In this document: positions 50,137 through 61,861 of the stretch, one piece after another
Layout of the letters: every line of letters starts with the position of its first letter
How positions within the stretch are numbered: position 1 is the stretch's first letter
Source of the DNA: Angiostrongylus vasorum
Taxonomy: Eukaryota > Nematoda > Chromadorea > Rhabditida > Metastrongylidae
DNA length: 64,000 bases
Direction of reading: 5' to 3'
Assembly (NCBI GenBank): GCA_018806985.1
Contig: JADANN010000432.1
Location: 558,001 to 622,000 of the forward strand
The notes under the pieces: model-generated
Told to the model about the DNA's origin: nothing
Seen by the model: the letters and a program-made list of their open reading frames with translations, nothing else
The model's database searches: none
Translations under genes and position numbers: made by a program

Positions 50137-50430
50137 ATAGCGCGGTGGGTTAAAGATTCCCTACAATAGACACAAAGTCTTTGGGTCGACTATTCTGCGC
50201 CCTAAGCCCACCTAGCCTTCCACCTTTTCATAAACGTCAAACTGGTACCAGACTTGTCTGTGGGAATAGAACCACTGACATTATGCGTCAGCAGCCCACC
50301 GGAAGTGATTGTATAGGCCAGATACGCATTCAATCATACTCTCAATAATACGAATGGAGTAGGACGCATGGTGCACCGTCGGAGATTGATTAACGCCGAG
50401 ACGTTTATCGTTTATATTATGACTAAGTAA
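50137..50430 (+). repeat. tRNA-derived SINE, family A variant
   Basis: tRNA-like head tatagcgcggtgggttaaag and gggtcgacta, a different head from its neighbour at 49757. It carries the same core ccagacttgtctgt (50248-50261) and downstream blocks (gtataggccagatacgcat, gattgattaacgcc). Confidence 0.6.
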
Positions 50431-50499
50431 GAGCACATCTCCACCTGGTTATGAACAATACAACAATTCTCTTTGAAGGGCATTTTAAGCGCTGCACAA

Positions 50500-53110
50500 C
50501 TGATACCCACACCAGTGAATCACCTGCATCACCTGTAGTCCCGTTGATAGTCGAGTGACTCGAGCAGGCGCTAGTAAACCTTCCATTTTTTCCCCATCGC
50601 GTGCAAGAGTAGCCCAGCGGGTTTTTCTCGCTTTAGGGAAGGTGTCGAGCATCATACCTCAATTCTATGGTTTTCGTGAACAACTCTGACCATCGCGCCG
50701 GTAATCTTCCAGCACTACTTTTAACATCCCGAGGAATCCAGTCGCTAACGGCTCTTGTCCATCCGTTGTCATTCATACGCAATACGTGTCCGGTCCACAT
50801 CATCTTCGACTGTTTGGCGTACAGAGCGACATCTTTGATTTTTGACCGTTGACGCAGATCAGAGCTTCGGATCCTATCTCTCACTTGTGTGAAACAGGAT
50901 ACTCCTAGCATCGTCCTTTCGGTTGCGCGTTTGATAACGCTGAGTGACCTTTCATCCTGCTTACGCAGCGACTTCTGACGCATCCGTTAGGGCCGGAAGT
51001 ACCGTTGATTCGAAAAGATGGGCACGGAGTCGGGTGTTCTCTGTTCTCTCCACTACATCCTCGATGCTCTGGAGAGCTCTCCAAGCCACTCGTTTCCCTC
51101 TGCTCAACTGTGGAGCTAAGTCGCTCAACATGTTGATTTCCCTACCTAGATAGATGTAACTGGAGCATTCGGAGACATTCGTACCGTTGAGCGTGAATGG
51201 GGCATGCAAAACCACTCCGTTCTTAATGAACATCGTTTTTGTCTGATTTTGTCGAAGACCAACCTTTCCACAGGCTTTATCAAATTCGGCAAGCATTTGT
51301 TCCGCTTGGCTAATGTTTGGTGTTGTAAGGACGATGTCATCAGCAAAGCAAAGGCGATGTAAGTGCCGACCATCGATTTTCACTCTCATGTTATCCCATT
51401 CCAATGTTCGCACGACGTTCAGGGGGGGGTGACGGTAAACAATTTTGGCGAGATGGTATCGCCTTGCCTAACCCCTCTTTTGACGTCGATGTTAACATCG
51501 TTGTAGAATGGTGATATCTTGGTTGTGAAATTTTTGTACAGCTCATGAAGAGTCTTTATCTACTGAGTAGAGACTGCTTCATTATCAAGGGCTTCCATGA
51601 CTGCTTCTATCTCAATTGAATCGAAGGTCTTCTGTAAATCGATGAAGGTGAGTCAGAGCGGTCTTTTTTACTCTTTCTAAACTTCAATGAGTCTTGCTAT
51701 GGTGTGGATGTGGTCAATCGTACTAAAACCTTTTCGAAACCCTGCTTGCTCACATGGCTGTCCTTCGTCCAGTGTTCTGTCAATCCTGTTTAGGATGACT
51801 CGAGTGGAAAGATTGTAGACGACAGATAGCGAGCAGATTAGGCGATAGTTGCCGATCTCGTATAGTTCACCCTTCTCGAACAATAACACGGTCTTGCTAG
51901 TCTCCCACTGAGTGGAGACCTTGCATTCAGACAGGTAACGTGAAGAGCCTGGCCAGTGTGTTTACGAGGACTGGCAGAAGGTTCTTCAGGTGTTCAGATC
52001 TTACTCCGGGCCTGGTGCTGTTCGATTTTTCACCGACGAAATGGCACGTCGGATTTGGGAAGGGAGAACCGGTGGTACAACATATCCATCCTCGTTTATT
52101 TCATATGACGGGAGGTGGACGTGGCTATCGAAGAGATCTGAGTAGTATTCGTGAATGATTGTTTCCATTGCCTTTCTGGACGCTGCAACTGTTCCGTCTG
52201 GGCGTCGGAGTGCAATGACCTTGGTCATGTAATTGGCGAATCTTCGGTGGGCTTTGCGAATGCTTTTCACACACAGCCTCTGCAGCTTCGACGATTACTG
52301 CTGCTCTTCTCCCCTTTAGGATCTTCTTTTATCACCTATCTGCATTGTTTTGCAAGTTCGGACGTTAGATCGCGGTTGCCTACAGCTCGTCCGATTCCAC
52401 GCTGAAGTATCAGTCTCGAGGGTTTCTGGAAACAGACGTCTTTTGGCGACTTTCGAGCTCTCAGCTTTCATAGCGCTAACGTGAAGATGTTGAATGAGCC
52501 GATCGTATTCTTCGTCGTTGTTATCGGCAAAGGCATCTTCCCAACAGCCGACTAATGTATTGAATTAGTCCCAGTTTACGGTGGTTCTGGGAGTTCGGTT
52601 TTTGAATCTAGCGGCTTTTCTCCTTTCCGCGAGAAATAGAATCTTGCACGAGGAAGACGGTGGTCTGATCTTGTGTAGAATTTTGGGACAACAATGGCAC
52701 CGGTTAGGCAAAACCTTCTATTTACTATGGTGTGGTCTACTTCGTTATAGTACTCTCCATTGGAAGTCTCCGACGTCGAGCGTTGAGGTTGCGGCTTCTG
52801 GGTTCGAATGAATCGATGTTCATGGACAAACTCGTGTTGACGAGAATGCCGACGCCGCCGACTCCTCTACTGTCGCATGGTACGAGGAACCGTTCTTCTC
52901 CGGTGTCACAGACGGCGCGGAATGGGTGGTGTCGTCTCGTCTCGGCCAGGCCGATGACGTCATATCTTATCGTTCTTTCTTGCATTAACGTTTCTTCTAT
53001 GGAGGACTCGGATGCAAGTGTACGTGCACTGTAGGTACAGATCGTCACCATAGTTCTTTGTAATCCAGGCAGCTTCCATTGGCCGTGAGATTTCAGCAGT
53101 CTCTCCGTAC
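50500..53110 (-). mobile_element. RTE-clade non-LTR retrotransposon, near full length but broken
   Basis: Reading the minus strand from 53051: an AP-endonuclease start (MVTICTYSARTLASES, YDVIGLAETRR, DSRGVGGVGILVN); a linker at about 52270-52001 (DLFDSHVHLPSYEINEDGYV, SVKNRTAPGP); and reverse transcriptase at about 51890-51000 (GNYRLICSLSVVYNLSTRVI, EQAGFRKGFSTIDHIHTIA, and the catalytic FADDIVLTTP box). The C-terminal part is at about 50983-50633 (TMLGVSCFTQVRDRIRSSDL, GHVLRMNDNGWTRAVSDW). Frames shift repeatedly and the endonuclease-to-linker segment (52270-52737) is degraded, so this copy is inactive. The 3' end contains gcatcacctgtagtcccgtt at about 50530, seen in other copies. Confidence 0.88.
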
Positions 53111-54600
53111 TCGTCCTACCCTAACGCTGCGAAATTGGGGCTCTTTCGGGGTCAGGGGAATAAGGCCGACTTTTTTTTTACTCTGTTTACCATTTTGATA
53201 CCCACGTATAGCTTGCTCGGCTCTGAACGTGGGGACTGGGTATACTCACGGGTAGCTTGCAAGGCTCTCGCAGAGTGGACATGGAGCTTATTTGTTGGAG
53301 ATGACTCCTAACCGCCTCCCATATACGTCCCATTCATTTGATTGCAGGCTTTTGGCCGAATTGACTCGTAGAATACAATCCGCTTAAGCGAGAACGCACC
53401 CACACACGCATGCATGAATACGTCTAGGAAATACAGAAAGTATGTGACAAATGGGCGCAGCAGAAACAGGGAAGCCACCACCTGGATCCATCTGCGTCTT
53501 ATGGGAAGCAAATGTCGCCTTTGGTTTGCGATTAATCCCTTATCCGCCACCTGGGTACGAGCCACGTAGCCTCGCGACCAACCGCCTCGAGATAATTCAC
53601 ATGAGGGAGATCCGTGGCTCCAGTGAGTATTAGCCTGAAAATGAAGAGAAATTCTTCAGAGGTCTGAAATTTCCGCGTGTCTTGTGCTGTCGTTGCCCTT
53701 CAGTTGTGCTGGTCTATCTAATGATACCGACGTTAACGATTTTACCCCTTTTTCGAAATATCTGTACAGCCACGAGTAAATTTGATTAACTTTGATTTCA
53801 ACTATGTGTGCCCATCTAGTAAGTGGTCTTCAAAATAACACTCTTCACATCTGCGTGTCGTTGACTTTTTTTCATGAACACTTGTTTATTTCACTTTAGA
53901 TACCCTCACTCGATGGAGAATACAGAAGGATATTCATTAGGAATATCAGTTCTGTTATGTGCCAAACAGCTTCGTAAATAAATCAAGATGGTGACTCCTT
54001 GCGAAAAATAACTTCTGGCATTGACTGCAAACATTTCCACTATAATGGGGGGGGCAATTTAACATCTACAGACTTCCTTCATGGGAGAAACCAAGGGCCC
54101 GCTATTCACTAGGCCACATGGCACGTCCTTGCACAACAAATGTTAAACGAAAGCAATAACGGTAGAGATAGTGATTGCATGAGTTTGGATGCGATGTACC
54201 TAATTTACTGCATAGTGTTTGGTGTCGATTACGTTGACGAATCCATTTGAGTGCTTCGTGTCCACATAATCTTCCACGTTCGACCGCATAAAACAGCACG
54301 TTGTAGGGGAACTTCAAGAAAAAACACTTGGGTAGGCAGGGATAGTGCATAAAGACATATGGATAGGGATTTTGGAGTAAAAATCACTCAGCCAGGATTA
54401 CAAAACACCAGTGAGTAAAGCTGTTGAAGCGTTTTGGACAAATTCGAAGAATCCAAAAATGAACCGCAAAGAAAAAGTGCTTCGTGGTGATGAGTGACGT
54501 GGCGCCATACCTCAGTCTGATTCTCTGAGCTGAGCGAGGCACATTCTTCGTCCATATTCATGTGATGCTGGTCTCTGCTAAATAACTGAGACGCTTACAA
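53111..54600. other. Gene-free stretch 5' to the RTE element
   Basis: Text with gtatagcttgctcggctctg and a partner gggtagcttgcaaggctctc suggests RTE 5' region. 54360-54560 is related to the spacer of the family D MITE (ggcgttttggacaaattcga-type text). No exon recognised. Confidence 0.35.
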
Positions 54601-54985
54601 ACAAGAAAACGGTGAGTTACAACCACACCGATACTGAGATTTTTCTGAAAACTTGGAGCCAGGGTCAGATCGAACCACGTTTTTCCCTTCCGGGGGGCTC
54701 ACGCACTACACACTGCGCCATGGAGACCACTCCGACTAAAGCCTCAGCTTGACTGGTTTCAACGCCGATTTGTGCTTTTTAGACCAATCTCCCTAACTGA
54801 ACGATTGCTGATGACAGCTTTAGGTAGAAAAACTAGTTGAGAGGAACGCAGAATAAGCTCCGCCGTGGTGCAGTGTGTAACGCGCGAGCTCCCGGAAAAG
54901 GGGAGATCGTGGTTCGATCTGTCGCGAGGTCCAAGTTTTGCGAATATCTCAGCATCGCTGTGGTTGTAATTCACATCAGATCCTG
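54600..54985. repeat. Inverted pair of family B repeats
   Basis: 54600-54730 has its tRNA-like head on minus; 54730-54985 has it on plus, with tggtgcagtgtgtaacgcg and a classical box B gtggttcgatct (54908-54919). The copies meet head to head. Confidence 0.65.
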
Positions 54986-56530
54986 AGGTGAAAAATTATG
55001 GCATTCAGAAAGCAAAAGATTCACATAGTGAAAAAAGACTCAAATCGAATAACTGGAAAACTTGCAGAGAACAAAACAATGAGTGAAAAAGAATTTGTTA
55101 ATTATGCGAATGAAAAATTTGTGCATTAAGTTTTGTCTGCTGATGTTATGAACGTGTTCACCTGAGGAGATTGCATCTCTATTTGACCTTCCTAATCTTT
55201 GAAGAAGGCGAAACTGCCGAAACTACAGCTATCGTAAGTGAATGAATAGTGCAATAACGACCTCGTATCTGCTCATCAATCCAAAACTGTAGTATCACGC
55301 AAAGCTTCAAGACTACTTATTCTAGGAGACGGGTGAAGTCATTGTCGTGTTCTCCAAATCTATGTTGAGTAAGATTGATTTATGCCTTCGGTGTACAAAA
55401 TCTATACCTTGGTTTCTGTGGATGATCACTTAGAAGTGCACTGACGTCCCTACATTACCTCTGGATATGCGCAGTCACCTAAACGCATGTCCTGGCTAGA
55501 TAATCGTAGGTATAGTAGTAAAATTAGAAAACTTCGTTGGGCCATGTGACGGCTATACGGCAGCCATCTTTGTAGAAGGGATGCTTTCCTGGTGCCTATT
55601 TAAGTCACCAAGTGAGGGAGAACATTACGGACGGTATGAATCACACATTAGTGCTAGTAAAGCCAAAAATATTTTTGTAAGCTCCTAGCCTTCTGGCTTT
55701 TGACAGTCGTCATTCCTTCATTAGTTTGTTGACCTTTGAAGCTCTTTTCCAGTACCTTTTAATAATTCTACAAGCTGCCTTGCTTTCTAGGAAACACGAT
55801 CGGGTTCTAAACATGCAATGACATGTGCGGTTTTGTTAAAAATTGCGTTGCATTAGAAATTTACCTTCACAGTAGCAGTTCTATTTTGAGTTTTGGTCTA
55901 AAAAAGTTTACAGTGGCAGTTTCGAGAAATTACTTATCGCGAAAGGGCGACGGGGCTGTGTCTTCCGTAGACTTTTCAAGCTGTCACTTTCTCAAGTACC
56001 TGTAGGTCTTCGATATGCGCAAAGAATAATCTTCATGAACAGCTTGCAGAGTGCGCTCAAGATGCATATCGGACAACAGTCCGAAGATTTCATCGATCAG
56101 CATGGCTTACTCTGCCTCACCCTCCACTACTCGTTGATTATTTCTATGTAACGGTGTGTTTTCATGTAGTTTGCAACAAATATGTGTAAATTGTGGCCTC
56201 CAGTATTAAGGAAATCGGCGGTGATGCTATCGTATCTTAGAGCTGTGCTTTTCTCTATGATTGTTATCGTACCTCGAACTCCATAGGTGAGAATCCCGGA
56301 TTGTTTTATCACTAACGGTAATTTCGAGGAAGAGAGACAGGGTATAATGGAGCTAAAAAAGATTGGTATAGAACATTTCCGTTATGAAATCCATACCACG
56401 GAGGGATGCAGTGGTAGTCCCATCTTCGCTCAACAGAGTGGATAGCAAAATATTATAGTTGCAGAGTCAGAATATCTCGTCGGCACTTCTTTAGAATTGA
56501 TTATCTCTGAGCTGCATCTAACTATTTTTC
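54986..56530. other. Gene-free stretch
   Basis: Contains only the family D arm at 55135-55260. No exon, tRNA or clear regulatory element seen. Confidence 0.35.
55135..55260. repeat. Family D MITE arm
   Basis: Reverse arm gaagaaggcgaaactgccga aactacagct with aataacgacctcg beyond it, the same order as the right arm at 60130-60220. Confidence 0.4.
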
Positions 56531-56539
56531 CTGCCTATC

Positions 56540-57320
56540 ACTTGCATCACCTGTCGTCCTATTGACCGTCAAATGACTCGAGCGTGCATCACCAACTCTT
56601 CCATTTTTCCTTGTCATGTGCAACTGCATCCCAGTGGATTCTGCTCCTTTTAGAACTCGTTAAGCATCATATACTTTTCCCTAGGGTTTTCATGAGCAAC
56701 TCTTGATTCTCCGGTCGGTAGTCTACCTGCCGTATGTTTGACATCCCCAGTAATCCACTCCTAGCAGCTCCTGTCACTCAGCTACCATTAACACTCATTA
56801 CGTGTCTGGGCCACTTTACCTTCTAGAGCTTTGCCTGTCGAACGGCACTTTTATTTTTTGATCGTTGACGTAGGTGGGAGATTCGGATTTCTTCCATCAC
56901 TCGTGTGACGCAGGGTACTCTTTTGCATGGTTCTTTCGACTATTCCCTTCAACAATGCGGATTGGCCTTTCATAGTGCTCTAGCAACAACCAGATTTCCG
57001 ATCTTATTTGTTAAGGCAGAAAGAAGCGTGGAGTCGAAAAAGGTGGGCCCGAGTTGGGTGTTTTTATTCACCTCACTACATCTTTCTTTGGTACTGTTGA
57101 AAGCCCTCCAAGCCACTTGCTTGTTCCAGCTTAATTCTGTTGCTGTGTCGTTCATAATGTTGATTTTTTTTACTTTGGTAAACGTAACTGGAGCATTCGG
57201 AGATATCAATTCCACTATGAGTGTGGCATACGTAACTAATCTTTTCCCTCGTGAACACCGTTTTTAATGGAATTTGGTCGAAGGCCACTCTTTCCACGGA
57301 AGTTACCAAAGTGGGCAAGC
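56540..57320 (-). mobile_element. RTE retrotransposon 3' fragment, interrupted by a SINE
   Basis: Minus-strand text matches the end of the RTE copy at 50500-53110 (cacctgtcgtcctattgacc near 56545; gtgggcaagcattcgcttgg near 57312, opposite the RT region). The match stops abruptly at 57320, where a family-B tRNA-like repeat begins (57320-57475). The upstream RT and endonuclease parts do not resume after that SINE. Confidence 0.65.
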
Positions 57321-57475
57321 ATTCGCTTGGTGTGGTGGTGAGCGCGTTAGTCCCCGAAAGGACAATAACGCGTTCGCTCCCCAACGCAGACACCTGCGGT
57401 CTGGAGTTTTCCAAATATCTCAGCCTCATTGCGGTTATATTTCATATCATGCCCTGCCATAGGCAGTAAATAAGA
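57318..57475 (+). repeat. Family B tRNA-derived SINE adjoining an RTE fragment
   Basis: Plus-strand head tggtgtggtggtgagcgcgt and end motif catgccctgccataggcagt. It starts at the exact point where the RTE match (56540-57320) stops, which suggests insertion or a chimeric retrotransposition product. Confidence 0.6.
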
Positions 57476-57599
57476 ACTAACTACATTCATTAGGATTGTT
57501 CACCACGAGAATTTCGTTGCAGCATTCATTGGGAATATATTTATTTATATGATCTTATAAACTGATATTCCTAAGCTGATGTGAGGATGGTATAGTTCT

Positions 57600-57720
57600 T
57601 CGTTGTCGTTGTCGTTGTCGTTGTTGTTGATGTTGTTGATCGATGGCTGACGTTTCGGCGATTTTGCCTTCCTCAGAGTCGTGCTGCTACAGCTTCCTTC
57701 TTCCTCGTGAGGATCCTACT
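57600..57720. repeat. (TTGTCG)n microsatellite and family D arm
   Basis: gttgtcgttgtcgttgtcg grades into gttgttgatgttgttgatcg, followed by gctgacgtttcggcgatttt, gccttcctcagag, the family D core. Confidence 0.45.
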
Positions 57721-57734
57721 AAGAACCCCACCTT

Positions 57735-58030
57735 CGTGAGCGCGAGAAATTGGCAGCAGACTTGTATGGGATTACCTCACTCCGTGCAATGCACAACAGT
57801 CGACCACTGCCTCTAATGAAAATCGGATCCGTCCTTTAACGGCTCTCCCAGGGCTTCAGGGAGGATCTACAAGACTAGCACTCAACGATATCCTCGAAGA
57901 GGAGCGAAGTCCACGAACAGCAGTTGAAGTCAAATGGAAATCCAAAGGCCAACAATTATAAATGCAAAGAAAGGAAGGGAATGGGAGAATTGCTAGGATC
58001 CGCCCAATATGTGATGTCGTATCGTGTGAA
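57735..58030 (+). repeat. Short interspersed repeat, family A'
   Basis: Degenerate core (agcagacttgtatggg at about 57754) and tail with ggaatgggagaattgctag and gatccgcccaatatgtg, as in the other A' copies. Adjacent to a MITE-type fragment at 57640-57720. Confidence 0.4.
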
Positions 58031-58689
58031 AAGTTTTCTGCTGTGTTTTATACCGAGGTTAATGTCCAGGTTCCAGTGACTGGATGTCTTGCCACCGTGC
58101 TATTAATAATAGGCAGCATAACGCAAATAAGTAGAAAAATAGTTTCGATTTAACGCAGCATTTCTAGTGAGGTTATGACGAAATTAATTCTGCTGAAGAT
58201 ATCAAACTTGAAACGATAGATGAGGATGGTGAAGTGATTTGGAAGAAATCGTGAACTCAGTGAAAGGCTCAAATTTCTCCTGGTTCAACCTTCTTCTGAA
58301 CAAGTGGGATATTCTTCCCAGTACTCGTCCACACATCTTTAACGTATAAATTATTTCTACTTCTAGCAAGAAATTTTGAGAGCTCTAGACAGGTCTAACT
58401 GCATCCATTAGGACAAAACAGTACGAGACTGGAATAACAAAAACCACCGTTAGGTAGTTCTAATCTCCATTAAAATTAGAATGCATTTTTTAAAAAATCC
58501 TTCCGCCCTAAAATATCACAGTTATTTCGAAAACATTGCCATTGAAATGATCGGTGTATTTGATACAGTACCAAACCCTCAGAAATCACACGAAAGAGTA
58601 TAGTGTTAACAATTAAAAAAAACGGAAAACAGGTGAAGAATAGTGGCAGGAAGAGTAGAATGAGTGATTTTCCATGGCAGGCAGGATGT

Positions 58690-59205
58690 GTCCTTCCAAC
58701 AGCTCAGCATATGAAGTTCGACATGCGATCTCATCACTAGGAAGCCGTGCAAGAGCCATCAAAGACGGGATAATACCCAAAGTGGTGAAATGGTGCAGAG
58801 CAAAGAATATCGAGACAAAATAAAGGGAGGTGAAGTATTACGAGAGCACAAGATGCTAGCATTTCTCACTTCCGTCCACACGAAGCTGTTTGATTCTGCG
58901 ATTCTCAATTCTGTTGATTCGCGGCATTAGGAAATGGTTAAGTCAAGCAGAGGTTTCCAAATGAGTACATGAAATTCGCATATGATCCGAGCCGTAACGT
59001 CACTGCTAAGGTCGAGTGTTTTTTCACTTCCATTTTGGCTTGTCATTTTTCACAGCGATTGTGGGAAAGGCAATTACGAAAGGCATGCATGTTTATGATA
59101 ATTCATGAGCACCAAAACGTGGATGCCCTCGAAAGCTCTTTTAACACCATGGCAAATATCGAGGGCGAAGAAAATCGAGGGATAGTGAAACGGAAGGTGT
59201 AAAAG
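58690..59205 (+). pseudogene. Possible coding remnant, family unknown
   Basis: Short plus-strand stretches look coding but are broken by stops: a run starting MCPSNSSAYEVRHAISSLGS and continuing KDGIIPKVVKWCRAKN, then LAFLTSVHTKLFDSAILNSV, then RFPNEYMKFAYDPSRNVTAK. They may belong to the same decayed gene as the remnant further right. No motif was recognised. Confidence 0.2.
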
Positions 59206-59461
59206 ATGGAGGAAAATGATATAAGTAGACATGTGCCTTTCTAAACGTTATCAAATCAGCGTTGTGGAACAGACATACAACAGTCACAGCTCCATGAAAG
59301 CTATGAAACCATTTCCCGACGAAAGGGCGAATGCATTTTTTTCTAAATTTTTCTAAATATGAAGCATTTCCATAACGACAGAGGTTCAAGCGTTCAGCGC
59401 TGGTCAACCTCTCCATGTATCAAGCATTTGACTTCAACAAACATCCCGGAGATGTTCTGTT

Positions 59462-60236
59462 TTCTACAGCAATCGCAAGGTTGTTATTCAGCACACGCTT
59501 AATTCCCCACAAATATAGCACATACAACACAACGGTAGCTGATCTTTCGGTAGTATCGCCTTCTTCAGAGCCTGGAAGGGTACACTAATATGTAATTTAC
59601 TAGGTCAAACGCTTCAACAACGCAAGCAGAAAGATGAAAATCTAAACAATAATTATACAGGATCACCGGCTTCTCGAAAAAACCCACCGTTTTTATCTGT
59701 TTTCCACCAAGGAAGAAAATCAAAACAAGGCACGCCACTAGGCACGCATGGGATACAAAAAATATAGCGGAGAAGATTTTGATGTAAAAGTCGATATCCT
59801 CGCACGGGGGACTAAAACACCAACGCGCAAATTTTTCGAGGCTTTTTGGACGAATTCAAAAATCCGAGAATGAATTGCAGTGAAGAATGCCCTTAGATAA
59901 CGCGTGATATATCCCCGTATCTCAGAACTGATTTTTGATGTGGGGTGCTGCATTCGTCAACCACATGCGACTCTAAGCGGCTGTTCTTCCTCGGTGGAAA
60001 ACGGATGAAAACGGTGCGTTTTTCGAGAAGGTGGTGATCGAGGAATTACTGTTCAGATTTTCATCTTTCTGTTTGCATTGTTAAAGCGTTTGACCTAATA
60101 AATTACATATTACTGTGCCCTTCCAGGCTCTTAATAAGGCGATACCGCCGAAACGTCTGCTACCGTTGTGTTGTGTGTGTTATATTTGTGAGGAATTATG
60201 CGTGTGCTAAATAACAACCTCGCGATTGCTGTAGAA
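59462..60236. mobile_element. Palindromic MITE with about 260-bp terminal inverted repeats (family D)
   Basis: Left arm 59462-59720 and right arm 59975-60236 are inverted repeats with few mismatches. The ends are ttctacagcaatcgc and gcgattgctgtagaa, and both arms include an aacggtag / gccttcttcagagcctggaa-like block. The spacer of about 255 bp has no open frame of note. A non-autonomous DNA transposon is the most likely nature; no clear target-site duplication was seen. Confidence 0.75.
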
Positions 60237-60259
60237 GAGAGAACAACAAATTTATAATC

Positions 60260-60520
60260 CATTGGCGACGTTAATAGAATGTCGATCTTGGGAACTGTTA
60301 AAAGAAATATCGCAGAGATGGTTTAATGATTATTTGGCCCATACAATGACTCGCTTTTTCGTGTCAATAAATGAAGTTCAGCCATTCAGTAAATTTCGGC
60401 AACAATTTCCAGACGCTGGCAACTGGAAGTGCGGGAAGGAACCACATCTGGGATGAATTGTCATGTACCTCTAACCGATGAGCTACGGTAAACCCATCTT
60501 CACGGAACATCACAACAGAA
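60260..60520 (-). repeat. tRNA-derived repeat, family A related
   Basis: Minus strand shows a very tRNA-like gtagctcatcggttagaggt box A and a weaker box B (gtggttccttccc). The plus-strand text cccatacaatgactcgcttt matches the body of the family A copy at 39065. No full cloverleaf closes, so it is not called a tRNA gene. Confidence 0.5.
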
Positions 60521-60673
60521 CTATCCATTCCCAATCATTCACTATTTCATCCCAATATTCCTCTTTTCACGAGTTCTTTGTAGCTTAGTTTTTTTTTGTG
60601 GAATTTAATTGGAAAAGTTCACATAAATGCGCAATTTATTCCAGATGGTTTTGCAGTTCAGTTCACTTTTTAG

Positions 60674-60956
60674 GTGACGGTCGCAAATGCGGAGAAGAAG
60701 TTCGCTCCAAATGGACCCGATGCCAGCATTCGAACCGCTCTGTCAACTACACTTTGCCACATCTCTCTGGACCAGTTCGCCATGATGACGTTTGTGGTCG
60801 TGAGGCTTCCAGAAATTGACAAATGCACCGCAGGAATGGTTCCGATAGCCATGTTCATATTTATGTTACAATCATTATTAGGCATTGCAGTGCATAATGA
60901 AGTTACCGTGGTGCCTACGATGATGCAGTGTGGCATCATGCCTACCCTAACTGCAA
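60674..60956 (+). CDS. Exon-like segment, open on both strands (orphan; strand uncertain)
   Basis: On the plus strand the segment is bounded by tttttag| and |gtaact and stays open for 94 codons, from VTVANAEKKFAPNGPDASIR to VVPTMMQCGIMPTLTA. It includes a hydrophobic MFIFMLQSLLGIAV stretch. On the minus strand 60950 to 60670 is also open, bounded by ttgcag and ending in TAA, reading VGMMPHCIIVGTTVTSLC onward. Only one is likely to be real. The plus reading has a more natural mix of residues and its CGIMP echoes CGLMPP in the secreted protein next door, which suggests but does not prove a decayed paralog. No partner exons were found on either strand. Confidence 0.35.
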
Positions 60957-61861
60957 GTAACTTTTTTATTCAAACATTTTCAACCATTAAAGAATCATTC
61001 AAACACGGAACTTAGTTTTCGTCAGTGATTTTTCCCGTTTTTCTCCGACTTGTGTTTTACTTATTCGAGAACGTTTTACTAAACATTCAAGTGGTTTCAA
61101 CGACAATGCTTTGAAGTGAACGAAACTACGTCGACTCCAAAAATTTTTCGTAAAACGTGCTTTTGATAGAAGACGACTGGACGATGACGACACCTTCCGC
61201 AGAATTCACTTTTTTTCCTGGTTTACTTCATTTTGCTTGAGAAGAACAACACGAAAGGTGGTGATGGAAGCGTGATGCTGGAGAGTCTGAGCAGTGCACT
61301 ACCAGTGACAGGACACGACATCATGGATTGCCTGGCCGCTAGCACTTTTTGCATTCCTTGCTTTTCTTCTTAAACATCGTCCACGAAGATATTCTAATTT
61401 TCATGCTACTTAGACTGCTCTTTGGCATTTTTTGTTCACTTCCTTAAATAACGTCAAGCGTTGGTAAACTTTTTTCTACCTCAAATGCCAGGATAGCTTA
61501 AAACGTTTGTGAGTGAATTTCAATGAAAGGCTGGGTGCGGACAAGTCTAATACCAATTTCTTCACCCTAGAGAGAAGAAAGAACTTGTGTTCCTGGGGTG
61601 GAGTCCAGCCAGCACCGTGCTGGTGATGATGGGTAGCACTAACGTCATCCTACTGACCTAAACCACTAATAAGAATAATAAGGCGTCAAAAGCGTAGACA
61701 ATAATACTAACGACAATGGCAAGAACAAATATCGATAGTGTCAGTAATAATGGCATTAATAATAGTCATGCAACTCAGTGTATATATTGCTCTTAAGGGA
61801 CTTACTCTTTAGAAAATTTGAAAAAAAATTTCCACAAACGAATTATGTTAAACCTTTCCTC

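Noticed and set aside
60440..60505. tRNA gene candidate (box A gtagctcatcggttagag)
   Set aside because: Box B is degenerate and no acceptor stem closes; the body belongs to a SINE. The same applies to the tRNA-like heads at 5826, 10960 and 54865.
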